Part shown: positions 44,954 through 52,499 of the stretch, one piece after another | How the letters are laid out: the number at the start of each line of letters is the position of its first letter | Position numbering within the stretch: the stretch's first letter is position 1 | Assembly: GCA_017473705.1 (NCBI GenBank) | Contig: JAFUJQ010000007.1 | Location: forward strand, 1-64,000 | Direction of reading: 5' to 3' | Source of the DNA: Bacteroidales bacterium | Lineage (GTDB): Bacteria; Bacteroidota; Bacteroidia; Bacteroidales; UBA932 | Length of the DNA stretch: 64,000 nucleotides | Program-made: the position numbers and the translations under genes | The notes under the pieces: model-generated | The model's database searches: none | What the model was told of the DNA's origin: nothing | The model's input: the letters and a program-made list of their open reading frames with translations, nothing else

Positions 44954-45361
44954 ATGGCAGAAGAAGTAAAGAACGCACCTGAATTCAAGGTTCGCTACAG
45001 TGACGAGGAACTCCAGGAGTTCAAGGCCATTATTCTTGAAATGCTCGAAAAGGCAAAGCAGGAATACAAGCATCTGCGTGATATCGTGACACACGATTCA
45101 AGCAACGATATAGAGGATACATCTCCTACATTCAAGATCATGGAGGAGGGAGCGACTGCACTTTCAAAGGAAGAGGCAGGAGCGCTTGCCCAGCGTCAGT
45201 ACAAGTTCATCCAGAACCTTGAGGCTGCGCTCATCAGGATCGAGAACAAGACTTATGGAGTGTGCCGCATGACCGGCAAGCTCATCCCTAAGGAGAGACT
45301 TCGCCTCGTCCCACACGCAACCCTTACCGTCGAGGCTAAGGAAATGATGGCCAAGAAGTAG
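44954..45361 (+). CDS. DksA/TraR-family protein with degenerate zinc finger
   Basis: 135-residue helical protein of the TraR/DksA family: an N-terminal coiled coil and C-terminal YGVCRMTGKLIPKERL. The four-cysteine zinc finger of classical DksA is reduced to one cysteine here (CRMTGKL, then VPHAT), a form I believe is usual in Bacteroidota. Likely binds the RNA polymerase secondary channel. Between ileS and lspA, with four bases to lspA. Confidence 0.85.
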   Translation: MAEEVKNAPEFKVRYSDEELQEFKAIILEMLEKAKQEYKHLRDIVTHDSSNDIEDTSPTFKIMEEGATALSKEEAGALAQRQYKFIQNLEAALIRIENKTYGVCRMTGKLIPKERLRLVPHATLTVEAKEMMAKK

Positions 45362-45365
45362 CATT

Positions 45366-45941
45366 ATGACACTCTCGAAAGGTCAGAAGCTTATAATTCT
45401 CGGAGCGGTTCTTGTAGTGCTTGACCAGGTCATCAAGATTCTGGTCAAGACGAACATGGACCTCGGAGAGACCATCAATGTGATAGGGGACTGGTTCAAG
45501 CTCCACTTCGTCCTGAACAAGGGAATGGCCTTTGGAATGGCTTTCGGAGGACTCTGGGGCAAGGTCCTGCTGTCTGTCTTCCGCATATGCCTCTTCGGAT
45601 GGCTGTGGTGGTGGATCAGCAGACTGGCAAAAAGGCCGGATACGCCGACAGGCGTGCTTGTGGGTCTCACCCTCATCACGGCGGGAGCATTGGGCAACAT
45701 CATAGACTGTTTCTTCTATGGCCTCATATGGCCTGAGACGATCACACCGGGAGCGCCTTTCGCGTTCATGTTCGGACAGGTGGTGGACATGTTCTATTTC
45801 CCGCTGTTTGACTACAAACTCCCGTGGATGGACTATCCGCGCACTTTCTTCGGCGCTGTCTTCAACTTCGCCGACAGCTGCGTAACCTGTGGAGCAATCT
45901 ACTTATTGCTGTTCCAGTATAAGTTTTTTGCCAAAGAATAA
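45366..45941 (+). CDS. lspA: Lipoprotein signal peptidase II
   Basis: Inner-membrane aspartyl protease that removes signal peptides from diacylated prolipoproteins; it serves the many lipoproteins in this window. Four TMs; catalytic aspartates in [10 protein letters not shown] and NFADSCVT. Length 191 exceeds E. coli (164) through a periplasmic loop insertion. Overlapping in function with neighbours only; its 3' end lies just before the tRNA promoter. Confidence 0.95.
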   Translation: MTLSKGQKLIILGAVLVVLDQVIKILVKTNMDLGETINVIGDWFKLHFVLNKGMAFGMAFGGLWGKVLLSVFRICLFGWLWWWISRLAKRPDTPTGVLVGLTLITAGALGNIIDCFFYGLIWPETITPGAPFAFMFGQVVDMFYFPLFDYKLPWMDYPRTFFGAVFNFADSCVTCGAIYLLLFQYKFFAKE

Positions 45942-45948
45942 AAAAATA

Positions 45949-45979
45949 TTTGCAGAATCCGAATTTATTCGTACCTTTG
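45949..45979 (+). promoter_or_regulatory. Consensus Bacteroidota promoter of tRNA-Ser
   Basis: TTTG at 45949-45952, exactly 19 bases, then TACCTTTG at 45972-45979. This is the best match in the window to the -33/-7 consensus. The tRNA begins 26 bases downstream. Confidence 0.85.
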
Positions 45980-46005
45980 CATTCCCTTTCAACGGGGAAC
46001 ATATT

Positions 46006-46090
46006 GGAGAGTTGGCAGAGTGGTCGAATGCGGCGGTCTTGAAAACCGTTGATCTTAACGGGTCCGGGGGTTCGAATCCCTCACTCTCCG
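46006..46090 (+). tRNA. tRNA-Ser (anticodon TGA)
   Basis: 85 nt. Acceptor arm GGAGAGT pairs with ACTCTCC; anticodon loop CTTGAAA gives TGA, reading UCA codons (UCN wobble). A long variable arm (after the anticodon stem, GTTGATCTTAACGGGT region) marks it as a class II tRNA. The T arm contains GTTCGAATCC. Discriminator base G; CCA is not encoded. Confidence 0.95.
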
Positions 46091-46133
46091 CAACAAAATA
46101 CCGGATGACATTTCGTCATCCGGTATTTTGTTG
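46091..46133. terminator. Perfect 19-bp hairpin after tRNA-Ser
   Basis: CAACAAAATACCGGATGAC (46091-46109) and its exact complement at 46115-46133 enclose a five-base loop. The T-rich side arm suits termination of the tRNA transcript. The next promoter box begins at 46134. Confidence 0.88.
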
Positions 46134-46141
46134 TATCTTCG
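46134..46141 (+). promoter_or_regulatory. Probable promoter box of the channel/RyR cluster
   Basis: TATCTTCG followed by CAAGGAT, a one-base variant of TAnnTTTG. The same extended motif (TATnTTCGCAAGGAT) precedes the gene at 59146, and a related one precedes 332. Confidence 0.45.
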
Positions 46142-46170
46142 CAAGGATTTTAAGTGTAGAAAGATAAATA

Positions 46171-48192
46171 ATGAAGACATTCTGGAGAAAATTGAGGCAG
46201 GGTCTGGACAGGGCCATCTATGAGGGACGTTTCAAGCAGTTCGTGTGGCTGTCCGGGGTTCTGGTCCTTGCTTTTATCATGGTACTCTTGCTTGCCATTG
46301 TATTCAGATTCGACTTGGCAGCGGCTGTGCCGGGAGCGGGACCGTCATCCAAGCCATCTCCTGTCGTGGTGAGACTGATCGAACTTCTTCTCGACCCTGG
46401 AGCATTCGTTGGCAGCGGGGCATATAACTATATATTCTTCCAGTTTGTTGTTGTCATTGTCGGAGCCACATTCTTCACCAGTTTCCTTATCGGCACGATC
46501 GGCAACCTGTTGAGCCGACGGGTGGATTCGTTGACATACGGAAGATACACCTATGCATTCGAGGACCATATTCTCATCTTGGGAGCTGGCAGCGCCCTCA
46601 AGAATCTTCTTCACCAGATTTCGGAGACGGGAACGAAATGCGACATCGTGATCCAGACAACGCAGTCTCCCGAGGCTGTAAGAGACCAGATACGTTCATT
46701 CAGGCTCAAGCCATGTGAAAAGGACATATATGTCATTTACGGCAGCAGGACAGATATGACGGCTCTTGCAGACCTGCGGTTTAAAGATGCCAAAGAAATA
46801 TATATTCTGGGAGAAGATGATGAGCCTCAGCATGATGGCCTGAACCTGAAGTGCTGGAATCAGATAATGGAGGAATGCAAGGGAAATCCTGGCGTGAAGC
46901 ACTGCTATCTTATGCTGGACCGCATTACTTCCCATCATGCATTTTCCTATAAGAAAGACAACGGATCCACACCGGAGCTCAGGCTTAACGTCATCAGCGC
47001 AATCGAGAACGCTGTCCAGGGTGTGCTTGTTTCGGGTAAGGTCGGGAAAGTGGAATATCCGATGCTTGATAGGGAAGGCATAGACAAGGACAGCGATGTC
47101 AATGTGCATCTTATCGTGGTTGGCATGACGCAGACTGCTTATGCATTCGCTACAACAGCTGCTCACATTTGTCATTTCCCTAATTTCAGAACCAAGAACA
47201 AGAAGACCAAGATCACATTCATCCAGAAGGATATCCAGGAGGAGATGGACTTCTGGATGGGTCACTACAACACTCTGATGGACCTTTCGTATGCAGAATA
47301 CAGGAAATGGGATGAGTCAGGCGCCCTTCAGGTGAAGAAGTTCTATCCGAAGCCGGAGTATATCAATCCGATTTATTCGGACGAGAAGGGATTTCTTGAC
47401 ATAGAATGGGAATTCATTGATGCCGGAGTCGAGGACGCTAATGTCCGTAAGTATATCCGTGAATGCGTGGCGAAAGACGGTGTGTCTGAATATCTCTCAT
47501 TTGCGGTGTGTGGCCATGATGCAGAGGCCAACGTAGCTGTTGCGATGTATCTCCCAAGCGAAGTCTATGAAACAGATAAGATCCCGGTGTTTGTATATCA
47601 GCCGCTGACGCGATTTGTCATGTATCCTGCGAGTGAGACCGGAAGGTATCGCAACATGTATCCGTTCGGAATGAGGGGTGATTGCTTCGATCCGAAGCAG
47701 GAGCGCTTGCTTTGGGCAAAGAGGATCAAATTCGTATATGATATGTGCGGAAAGTATGACAAGATGGAGGAGCAGGCTGCACTTGATGACAGGTGGTATG
47801 ACGCGAAGAACAAATATGCTCTGCAGTTGTCCAATGTCTATGCGGCAAACTCCATCCCGATGAAGTTCAGGAGCATAGGAGTCGAGCCGTCTATTCGTAC
47901 AGATCTGACCAATGATGAAATCGAGATCCTCGCTGAGATTGAACATAACAGATGGAATGTAGAGAAACTGCTTAACGGTTTCAGCGCTTTGCCGTTTGTC
48001 GACAGGATGGAGATTTTGAGAAGTCTCTCATCTTCTGACCCTCAGGAGAGGGAGTTGTCCAAGGCAAGAAGGAATTGGCTGAAGAACATGTGTTTCAAGC
48101 ACAATGATATTGCTCCATACAGTGAACTTTCTTCAGGGTCTCGACAGTATGATTTTGATATTGTAGCTGATTTGTTGGATGTCATTAAATAA
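46171..48192 (+). CDS. CASTOR/POLLUX(DMI1)-like ion channel with C-terminal RyR domain
   Basis: 673 residues. TM1 about 24-46, a pore-loop candidate around 66-82 (ELLLDPGAFVG), TM2 about 87-112. Then VDSLTYGRYTYAFEDHILILGAG (118-140; two short phrases VDSL and HILILG) aligns well with the linker and first RCK-type Rossmann strand of plant CASTOR/POLLUX/DMI1 channels. A second Rossmann-like unit starts near 308 (VNVHLIVVGMTQTAY). The C-terminus (about 583-673) has the RyR pattern: IEHNRWNVEKLLNGF, KHNDIAPYSEL. Predicted inner-membrane cation channel gated by a cytosolic ligand. First of four tightly linked genes. Ion selectivity and ligand are unknown. Confidence 0.7.
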   Translation: MKTFWRKLRQGLDRAIYEGRFKQFVWLSGVLVLAFIMVLLLAIVFRFDLAAAVPGAGPSSKPSPVVVRLIELLLDPGAFVGSGAYNYIFFQFVVVIVGATFFTSFLIGTIGNLLSRRVDSLTYGRYTYAFEDHILILGAGSALKNLLHQISETGTKCDIVIQTTQSPEAVRDQIRSFRLKPCEKDIYVIYGSRTDMTALADLRFKDAKEIYILGEDDEPQHDGLNLKCWNQIMEECKGNPGVKHCYLMLDRITSHHAFSYKKDNGSTPELRLNVISAIENAVQGVLVSGKVGKVEYPMLDREGIDKDSDVNVHLIVVGMTQTAYAFATTAAHICHFPNFRTKNKKTKITFIQKDIQEEMDFWMGHYNTLMDLSYAEYRKWDESGALQVKKFYPKPEYINPIYSDEKGFLDIEWEFIDAGVEDANVRKYIRECVAKDGVSEYLSFAVCGHDAEANVAVAMYLPSEVYETDKIPVFVYQPLTRFVMYPASETGRYRNMYPFGMRGDCFDPKQERLLWAKRIKFVYDMCGKYDKMEEQAALDDRWYDAKNKYALQLSNVYAANSIPMKFRSIGVEPSIRTDLTNDEIEILAEIEHNRWNVEKLLNGFSALPFVDRMEILRSLSSSDPQERELSKARRNWLKNMCFKHNDIAPYSELSSGSRQYDFDIVADLLDVIK

Positions 48193-48200
48193 TTATAGAT

Positions 48201-48671
48201 ATGAATACAAAACTTGTAACTTGTTCATTAGCAGCCGTGTTTTTTATGGCTCTAGCGACTGTTTCATGCATCTTCTGTCGCTACGAATGCTGCTGCAAGG
48301 CAGTAGTCATCGCAGATATTTTATTTGCCCTGATTTTTGTAATAGCAGCATTGTTCTGGTTTGTGGTGGAAAGGCGTGATGCTTATGCATCCGGTCTCGT
48401 AAAGACAACTGCTTCTCTTGAGAAGCAAATCTCCGAACAGAGGGAATCCTTGGACGCCAACGCAAAGGAACTTGGGGGTCTTAATGCTCGCATAGAGACT
48501 GCGAAAGAACAGATGGAGGATATTAAAAAAATGAGCGAAATGGATGTGCAGAAGGTTATTGACAGCCTGGCAGAAGAGAAGAGACTCAATGCTGAACTGA
48601 GAGAAAAATATGATGACCTTGCGAGAAGTGTAGCCCCATTGTTGGCAAAAATAGAAAAGATGCATGAATAA
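48201..48671 (+). CDS. Two-TM coiled-coil membrane protein
   Basis: 156 residues. TM segments at about 6-26 and 37-56, with several cysteines between (CIFCRYECCCK), followed by a long cytoplasmic coiled coil (about 65-150, rich in Glu, Lys, Leu). No named family recognised. Starts nine bases after the channel stop codon and overlaps the RyR gene by eight bases, so it should be translated together with them. Likely a membrane scaffold for the channel or for the RyR protein; this is inference. Confidence 0.72.
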   Translation: MNTKLVTCSLAAVFFMALATVSCIFCRYECCCKAVVIADILFALIFVIAALFWFVVERRDAYASGLVKTTASLEKQISEQRESLDANAKELGGLNARIETAKEQMEDIKKMSEMDVQKVIDSLAEEKRLNAELREKYDDLARSVAPLLAKIEKMHE

Positions 48672-48954
48672 CGGATATGTACCGCAGCCGATGGACACAG
48701 AAGATGTTCAGCTGCCAGAAGAGTTGAACGAGCTCGTAGAGCAGATGGCGAAGAATGTCCACGAGGTATGGGCACAGACACGCATCCAGCAGGGCTGGAC
48801 CTATGGTCCTGAACGCAACGATGCGCTCAAGCATCACCCTTGCCTTGTGTCGTATGAAGACCTCCCGGAGTCAGAGAAGGAATATGACAGGAATACATCG
48901 GTAGAGACTCTCAAAATTATATGTAAACTAGGATTTAAAATCACAAGAGTATGA
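48664..48954 (+). CDS. Stand-alone RyR-domain protein
   Basis: 96 residues, nearly all one RyR domain (ryanodine-receptor repeat type): YVPQPMDTEDVQLPEEL at the start, AKNVHEVWAQTRIQQGWTYG in the centre, LVSYEDLPESEKEYDRN near the end. No signal peptide or TM. Prokaryotic RyR domains are thought to bind small ligands, perhaps nucleotides; none is assigned. Overlaps the coiled-coil gene by eight bases upstream and the lipoprotein gene by four bases downstream (ATGA). Confidence 0.88.
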   Translation: MNNGYVPQPMDTEDVQLPEELNELVEQMAKNVHEVWAQTRIQQGWTYGPERNDALKHHPCLVSYEDLPESEKEYDRNTSVETLKIICKLGFKITRV

Positions 48955-49991
48955 GGAAAGTATATCTATTTATTGTAATCTTGCTTTTTGCCGGTTGTGC
49001 AGAGTATGAGGAGAAGATCAAGGATATAGAGAACCGTCTGGACAAGATTGAAACTGACTATGCTGCAGGCATTCAGAAACAGATTGCAGATCTGACAAGT
49101 TCGATTTCTGACCTTAAGAAGGTTGATAAGGCCTTGCAGAGTCTGATAGACAGGCTGGAGGATGAGGTTTCTGATCTTGAAGCCCAGATGAAAGAGGATT
49201 CTTCTATAGAAGATCTCAAGGCAGAAGTGTCCAGTCTGAAAGCTCTCATCAAAGGATTGAAAGAGAAGGATGATGCGCTTGACAAGGATGTCACCACTTT
49301 GGAAACTTATGTAGATGTCGTGCTTTTTGCCCTTAAAGATGAGATAGACAAAGGTGTCGACGGCAACAAGGCATGGGCCGAGGCGTCTTTCGCGACTTTG
49401 GAGCAGTATGCTGCAATGGAATCTGAACTGGCAGAAATCAAGAAACTTCTGGAACAGGCAGGAGGAGATGGAAGTGCCGACCTTGAGGTGGCTCTCGAAG
49501 AGGCAATGGCGGTCGTGGATGCCGCAATTTCAGATCTCCGGGAAGATGTCGATGCAATAAAGAGTGATCTCGCTGATTTGAAGAACAGTCTTGCCGGACG
49601 TATCCAGAGTCTGACATATATTCCTCAATATACAGATGGCAAAGTGCGTATGGACTTTGATGCACATACGGCAAAGTTGGATTTCATCATCTCTCCGGTT
49701 CATCTGGCGACTGCACTCAAGGCGGAGTTTGACGAGGACCCTTCGGTTGTGAGTGCATTTTTGCGTTATACCATTGCACCTGCAACGCGTTCTTCTGAGG
49801 ATGTGGTGAAACTTGACGTGGAATCAATGACTCTTGGTACAGATGGCTTCATTACAATTGCAGTTGTGGGTGATGGACTTTCTGAGGATTTCTGGACTGG
49901 AGCAGCTGAGGCAGTGGTTTATGTTCAGATTATAGATAATAACGGCAACAATGTCGTTTCAGAGGCGGTTCCGATGGTTCCTTTGAATTAG
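48951..49991 (+). CDS. Coiled-coil lipoprotein
   Basis: 346 residues. Lipobox FAGC (Cys16) directly followed by a long coiled coil (about 18-215) and a C-terminal beta domain beginning SLTYIPQYTDGKVRMDF, a layout common in Bacteroidota surface lipoproteins. Coiled coil plus lipid anchor could span part of the periplasm. ATGA overlap with the RyR gene shows that it belongs to the same unit. Function unknown. Two terminators follow. Confidence 0.78.
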   Translation: MRKVYLFIVILLFAGCAEYEEKIKDIENRLDKIETDYAAGIQKQIADLTSSISDLKKVDKALQSLIDRLEDEVSDLEAQMKEDSSIEDLKAEVSSLKALIKGLKEKDDALDKDVTTLETYVDVVLFALKDEIDKGVDGNKAWAEASFATLEQYAAMESELAEIKKLLEQAGGDGSADLEVALEEAMAVVDAAISDLREDVDAIKSDLADLKNSLAGRIQSLTYIPQYTDGKVRMDFDAHTAKLDFIISPVHLATALKAEFDEDPSVVSAFLRYTIAPATRSSEDVVKLDVESMTLGTDGFITIAVVGDGLSEDFWTGAAEAVVYVQIIDNNGNNVVSEAVPMVPLN

Positions 49992-50007
49992 AAAAAACTC
50001 TACAATT

Positions 50008-50036
50008 CCTCTCTATGGACAAAAATTCCAGAGAGG
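50008..50036 (+). terminator. Terminator 1 after the channel/RyR cluster
   Basis: CCTCTC + TGGA pair with TCCA + GAGAGG around a short A-rich loop, 17 bases after the last stop codon. Confidence 0.65.
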
Positions 50037-50079
50037 ATAAATTTGTCTTAATGTATTGAACTGTAATATGTTCTGTGCG

Positions 50080-50112
50080 GAGAGGTGGGTTTGTTCCACC
50101 TCTCTTTGTTTT
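50080..50112 (+). terminator. Terminator 2 after the channel/RyR cluster
   Basis: GAGAGGTGG (50080-50088) pairs with CCACCTCTC (50096-50104), followed by TTTGTTTT. Stronger than terminator 1; together they insulate the next operon. Confidence 0.8.
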
Positions 50113-50143
50113 CTATACATTCCTCTACATTGCAAAAAAAATA

Positions 50144-50151
50144 TATCTTTG
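50144..50151 (+). promoter_or_regulatory. -7 box of the DUF47 operon
   Basis: TATCTTTG, an exact TAnnTTTG match, 29 bases before the start codon at 50181. No TTTG is present at the usual upstream distance, so an activator may be needed. Confidence 0.55.
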
Positions 50152-50180
50152 TTTTATGGATTGATAAAAATCCTTGAAAA

Positions 50181-50828
50181 ATGTTCGGAAAAAAGAAGGC
50201 AAACAAGCTTATCGATGATATCGATAGATACTTCGACCTGATGGATCAGTCGGTCCTGGTCTTCAAGGAGGGAGTACGCAATTATCTCAACTCAAACAAG
50301 GCGGATTTCAATGAAAATCTAGCCCGGCTCTCTGCTATAGAGGGAGAGGCTGAAGTCCTGCGAAGGGAAATAGAAAATGCGCTTTACACTCAGACTGCTC
50401 TGGTCAGATCCAGAGGAGACATCATGCGTCTGTTCGAGAAGACAAGGAACATCACCGATATCCTTAATGACAGTCTCTTTCAGTTCGAGATCGAGACTCC
50501 TTTCGTTCCTTCAGACCTCAATGCCGAGTTCATAAAGCTGACTGAGTTCTCAGCGCTTTCTGTTGAGGCTGTGATTCCTGCAGCCAAGGCATATTTCAGG
50601 GCGCCTGAGACGGTTCCGGATAAGATCAGCAGGGCCTATTTCTATGAAAAGGAGGCTGTCAAATACTCCCAGACCATAAAGAGAACGGTCTTTCACAGCA
50701 TGCCGGCCCTCAAACTCAGTGAGAAGTTCCACTTGAGGTATTTCGCCCTTCATATCGAGAACCTCGCCAAGGCGTCGGCCAATGTGGCCGACCAGCTGGC
50801 GGTAATGGCCATAAGAAGAACTCTCTAG
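50181..50828 (+). CDS. DUF47 family PhoU-like protein
   Basis: 215-residue all-helical protein of the DUF47/PhoU-like family, which in other bacteria pairs with PiT phosphate transporters and tunes them. Features: MFGKKKANKLIDDIDRYFDLMDQS at the start (seen as two phrases, FGKKKAN and YFDLMDQS), ILNDSLFQFEIETP mid-protein and HIENLAKASANVAD near the end. No TM. Stop codon is one base from the start of the PiT-like/HTH gene, so the two are translationally coupled, just where a PiT transporter would normally be. Confidence 0.85.
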   Translation: MFGKKKANKLIDDIDRYFDLMDQSVLVFKEGVRNYLNSNKADFNENLARLSAIEGEAEVLRREIENALYTQTALVRSRGDIMRLFEKTRNITDILNDSLFQFEIETPFVPSDLNAEFIKLTEFSALSVEAVIPAAKAYFRAPETVPDKISRAYFYEKEAVKYSQTIKRTVFHSMPALKLSEKFHLRYFALHIENLAKASANVADQLAVMAIRRTL

Positions 50829-50829
50829 A

Positions 50830-52458
50830 ATGCAATCACTCTGCCTCATATTGTTCCTGTGTGCCGCTGCTCTTTGGTTCTTTACCAATGAGTATGACAC
50901 TCTCTTCGGAGTGTTCAAGCCCACTTGTGCAGTGCGCAGAGGCAGTTTCATAGCAATAGTCTCAGTATTCCTGCTTTCAGCCATATGGTTCGGCAGAGAC
51001 GGGGCTGTTGCAAACGCGGTCCAGGATAGCCTTTCGTTCATGTCTCTTGACTGTAAGGAGGTATTCATAGTCCTCCTTTCGTCTATGATCGTCCTCTCTA
51101 CACTTCTGTTCTTCTCGGTGAAAGGCTCTGCGACATATGCGATCATCGGCGCGCTCGCTGCATGCGGCCTGATGCGAGGTGGCGACGTTCAGTGGACATA
51201 TGCCTTGCCTTTCCTTGCTGCACCGGTCATGGCCTTTGCATTATCCGCGCTTATTAGAGCGGCATTCAGACATTTCTTTGCAGGTGCAAGAATCCATATG
51301 ATCACGCTTTCATACTATATGCGTCACGCAGTGATAGTCTGCCTGATCCTGACGGCAGTCGCTCTCGGACTTAACTGGGGCGGTCTCCTTTCAGGTGTTG
51401 CAGGTCTGATAAATACGTCCGGTCCGTCAGGATTGACCGCTGTTGTCATAACAGGTGTCATAATGATGACAGTCATGTATTTCACACAGTGGGAAAGCGG
51501 TGAGCCTTCGGGAATCTTTGCGGATTTCTCCATATATGCCGTCGTTTCGACAGGATTTGCTGTCGCCTTGACGATGCTGTTCTTCTCGTTTGATGCGACA
51601 GCCTCGCTCATAGGCCTGCATCCGGCTCCGCTCTCGGTGTCGGCCCTTGTCATGGCCGCAGTCGCAGGAGCGGAACTCGCCCAGAAGTCGCGTCTTGTGG
51701 AGGACGAAGACTATTCCAAGGAGGTCGTAGGCATGGTCGTGGCACCGGCCGGTTCGCTGGCGCTTGCCTGCCTGATGTTCTACATCATCGGTGCGGATCC
51801 GGAGAATCAGATGACTGACTTTGTCGTTCTTGCAGCATCGATTGTTGCGCTCTTGGCGCTGGCCTTTGTGCAGTATGCCCGGACGCAGAAGGGGCAGAGG
51901 GAGGCGACCGACCGTCTCGTGTATGCCCAGCAGCAGCAGATCTACGAGCACAGCCGCGCTCTGAATGACATGGAGCTGAAGGTCGTGCTCTCGGAGAATC
52001 AGGCCCTGCACAATGCCGTTGAGCAGAAGAGGCAGGAGGTGATGAACGTGGCCCTGAGCATCGTGGAGCAGAAGGAGTTCCTTGAGTCTCTGGACGCCAT
52101 GGTCAAGCGTCTCGCTAAGACCGATGATCCGAAGGAGAAGGACAGGATCATAGCAGAGCTGGGATCGTCCATCAAGCAGAGGCTTTCGTACGACCGCGAT
52201 GTGGACTCTCAGTATTTCTATGCGCAGGCCGAGTCGTTACACGAGGACTTCAGCGCAAAGCTATCGGAGAATTTCCCTGATCTGACACAGCAGGAGAGAC
52301 GACTGGCGACCCTGCTCCGATTGGGGTTTTCCTCAAAATACATAGCAACCCTGATGAACATAACCCCCAAGAGCGTCGAGATCAGCCGCTACAGGCTCCG
52401 CCAGAAGCTCGGCCTCGCCAAAGGGGACAACCTGGTGAATTTCATAAAATCAATTTAA
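50830..52458 (+). CDS. PiT-like membrane protein fused to a LuxR-type HTH
   Basis: 542 residues. Residues 1 to about 350 form roughly ten TMs with a loose resemblance to PiT phosphate permeases (FFSVKGSATYAIIGALAACGL, compare VSTTHAIVGALIG). A coiled coil spans about 355-480. The C-terminal 60 residues are a LuxR/GerE-type HTH: LTQQERRLATLLRLGFSSKYIA, ITPKSVEISRYRLRQKLGL (read as two short phrases). Such HTHs end many Bacteroidota signal proteins. It looks like a membrane-bound one-component regulator derived from a phosphate permease. It is followed 41 bases later by a phosphate-type porin. Confidence 0.65.
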   Translation: MQSLCLILFLCAAALWFFTNEYDTLFGVFKPTCAVRRGSFIAIVSVFLLSAIWFGRDGAVANAVQDSLSFMSLDCKEVFIVLLSSMIVLSTLLFFSVKGSATYAIIGALAACGLMRGGDVQWTYALPFLAAPVMAFALSALIRAAFRHFFAGARIHMITLSYYMRHAVIVCLILTAVALGLNWGGLLSGVAGLINTSGPSGLTAVVITGVIMMTVMYFTQWESGEPSGIFADFSIYAVVSTGFAVALTMLFFSFDATASLIGLHPAPLSVSALVMAAVAGAELAQKSRLVEDEDYSKEVVGMVVAPAGSLALACLMFYIIGADPENQMTDFVVLAASIVALLALAFVQYARTQKGQREATDRLVYAQQQQIYEHSRALNDMELKVVLSENQALHNAVEQKRQEVMNVALSIVEQKEFLESLDAMVKRLAKTDDPKEKDRIIAELGSSIKQRLSYDRDVDSQYFYAQAESLHEDFSAKLSENFPDLTQQERRLATLLRLGFSSKYIATLMNITPKSVEISRYRLRQKLGLAKGDNLVNFIKSI

Positions 52459-52499
52459 ACTATTATCAACAAACAAATTAACCATTAAACCTTACAGAC

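Noticed and set aside
46171..49991. Channel/RyR cluster as a phage-defence system
   Set aside because: No nuclease, nucleotidyl cyclase or other effector is present, and no mobile or defence neighbours; a physiological signalling or transport role fits better.
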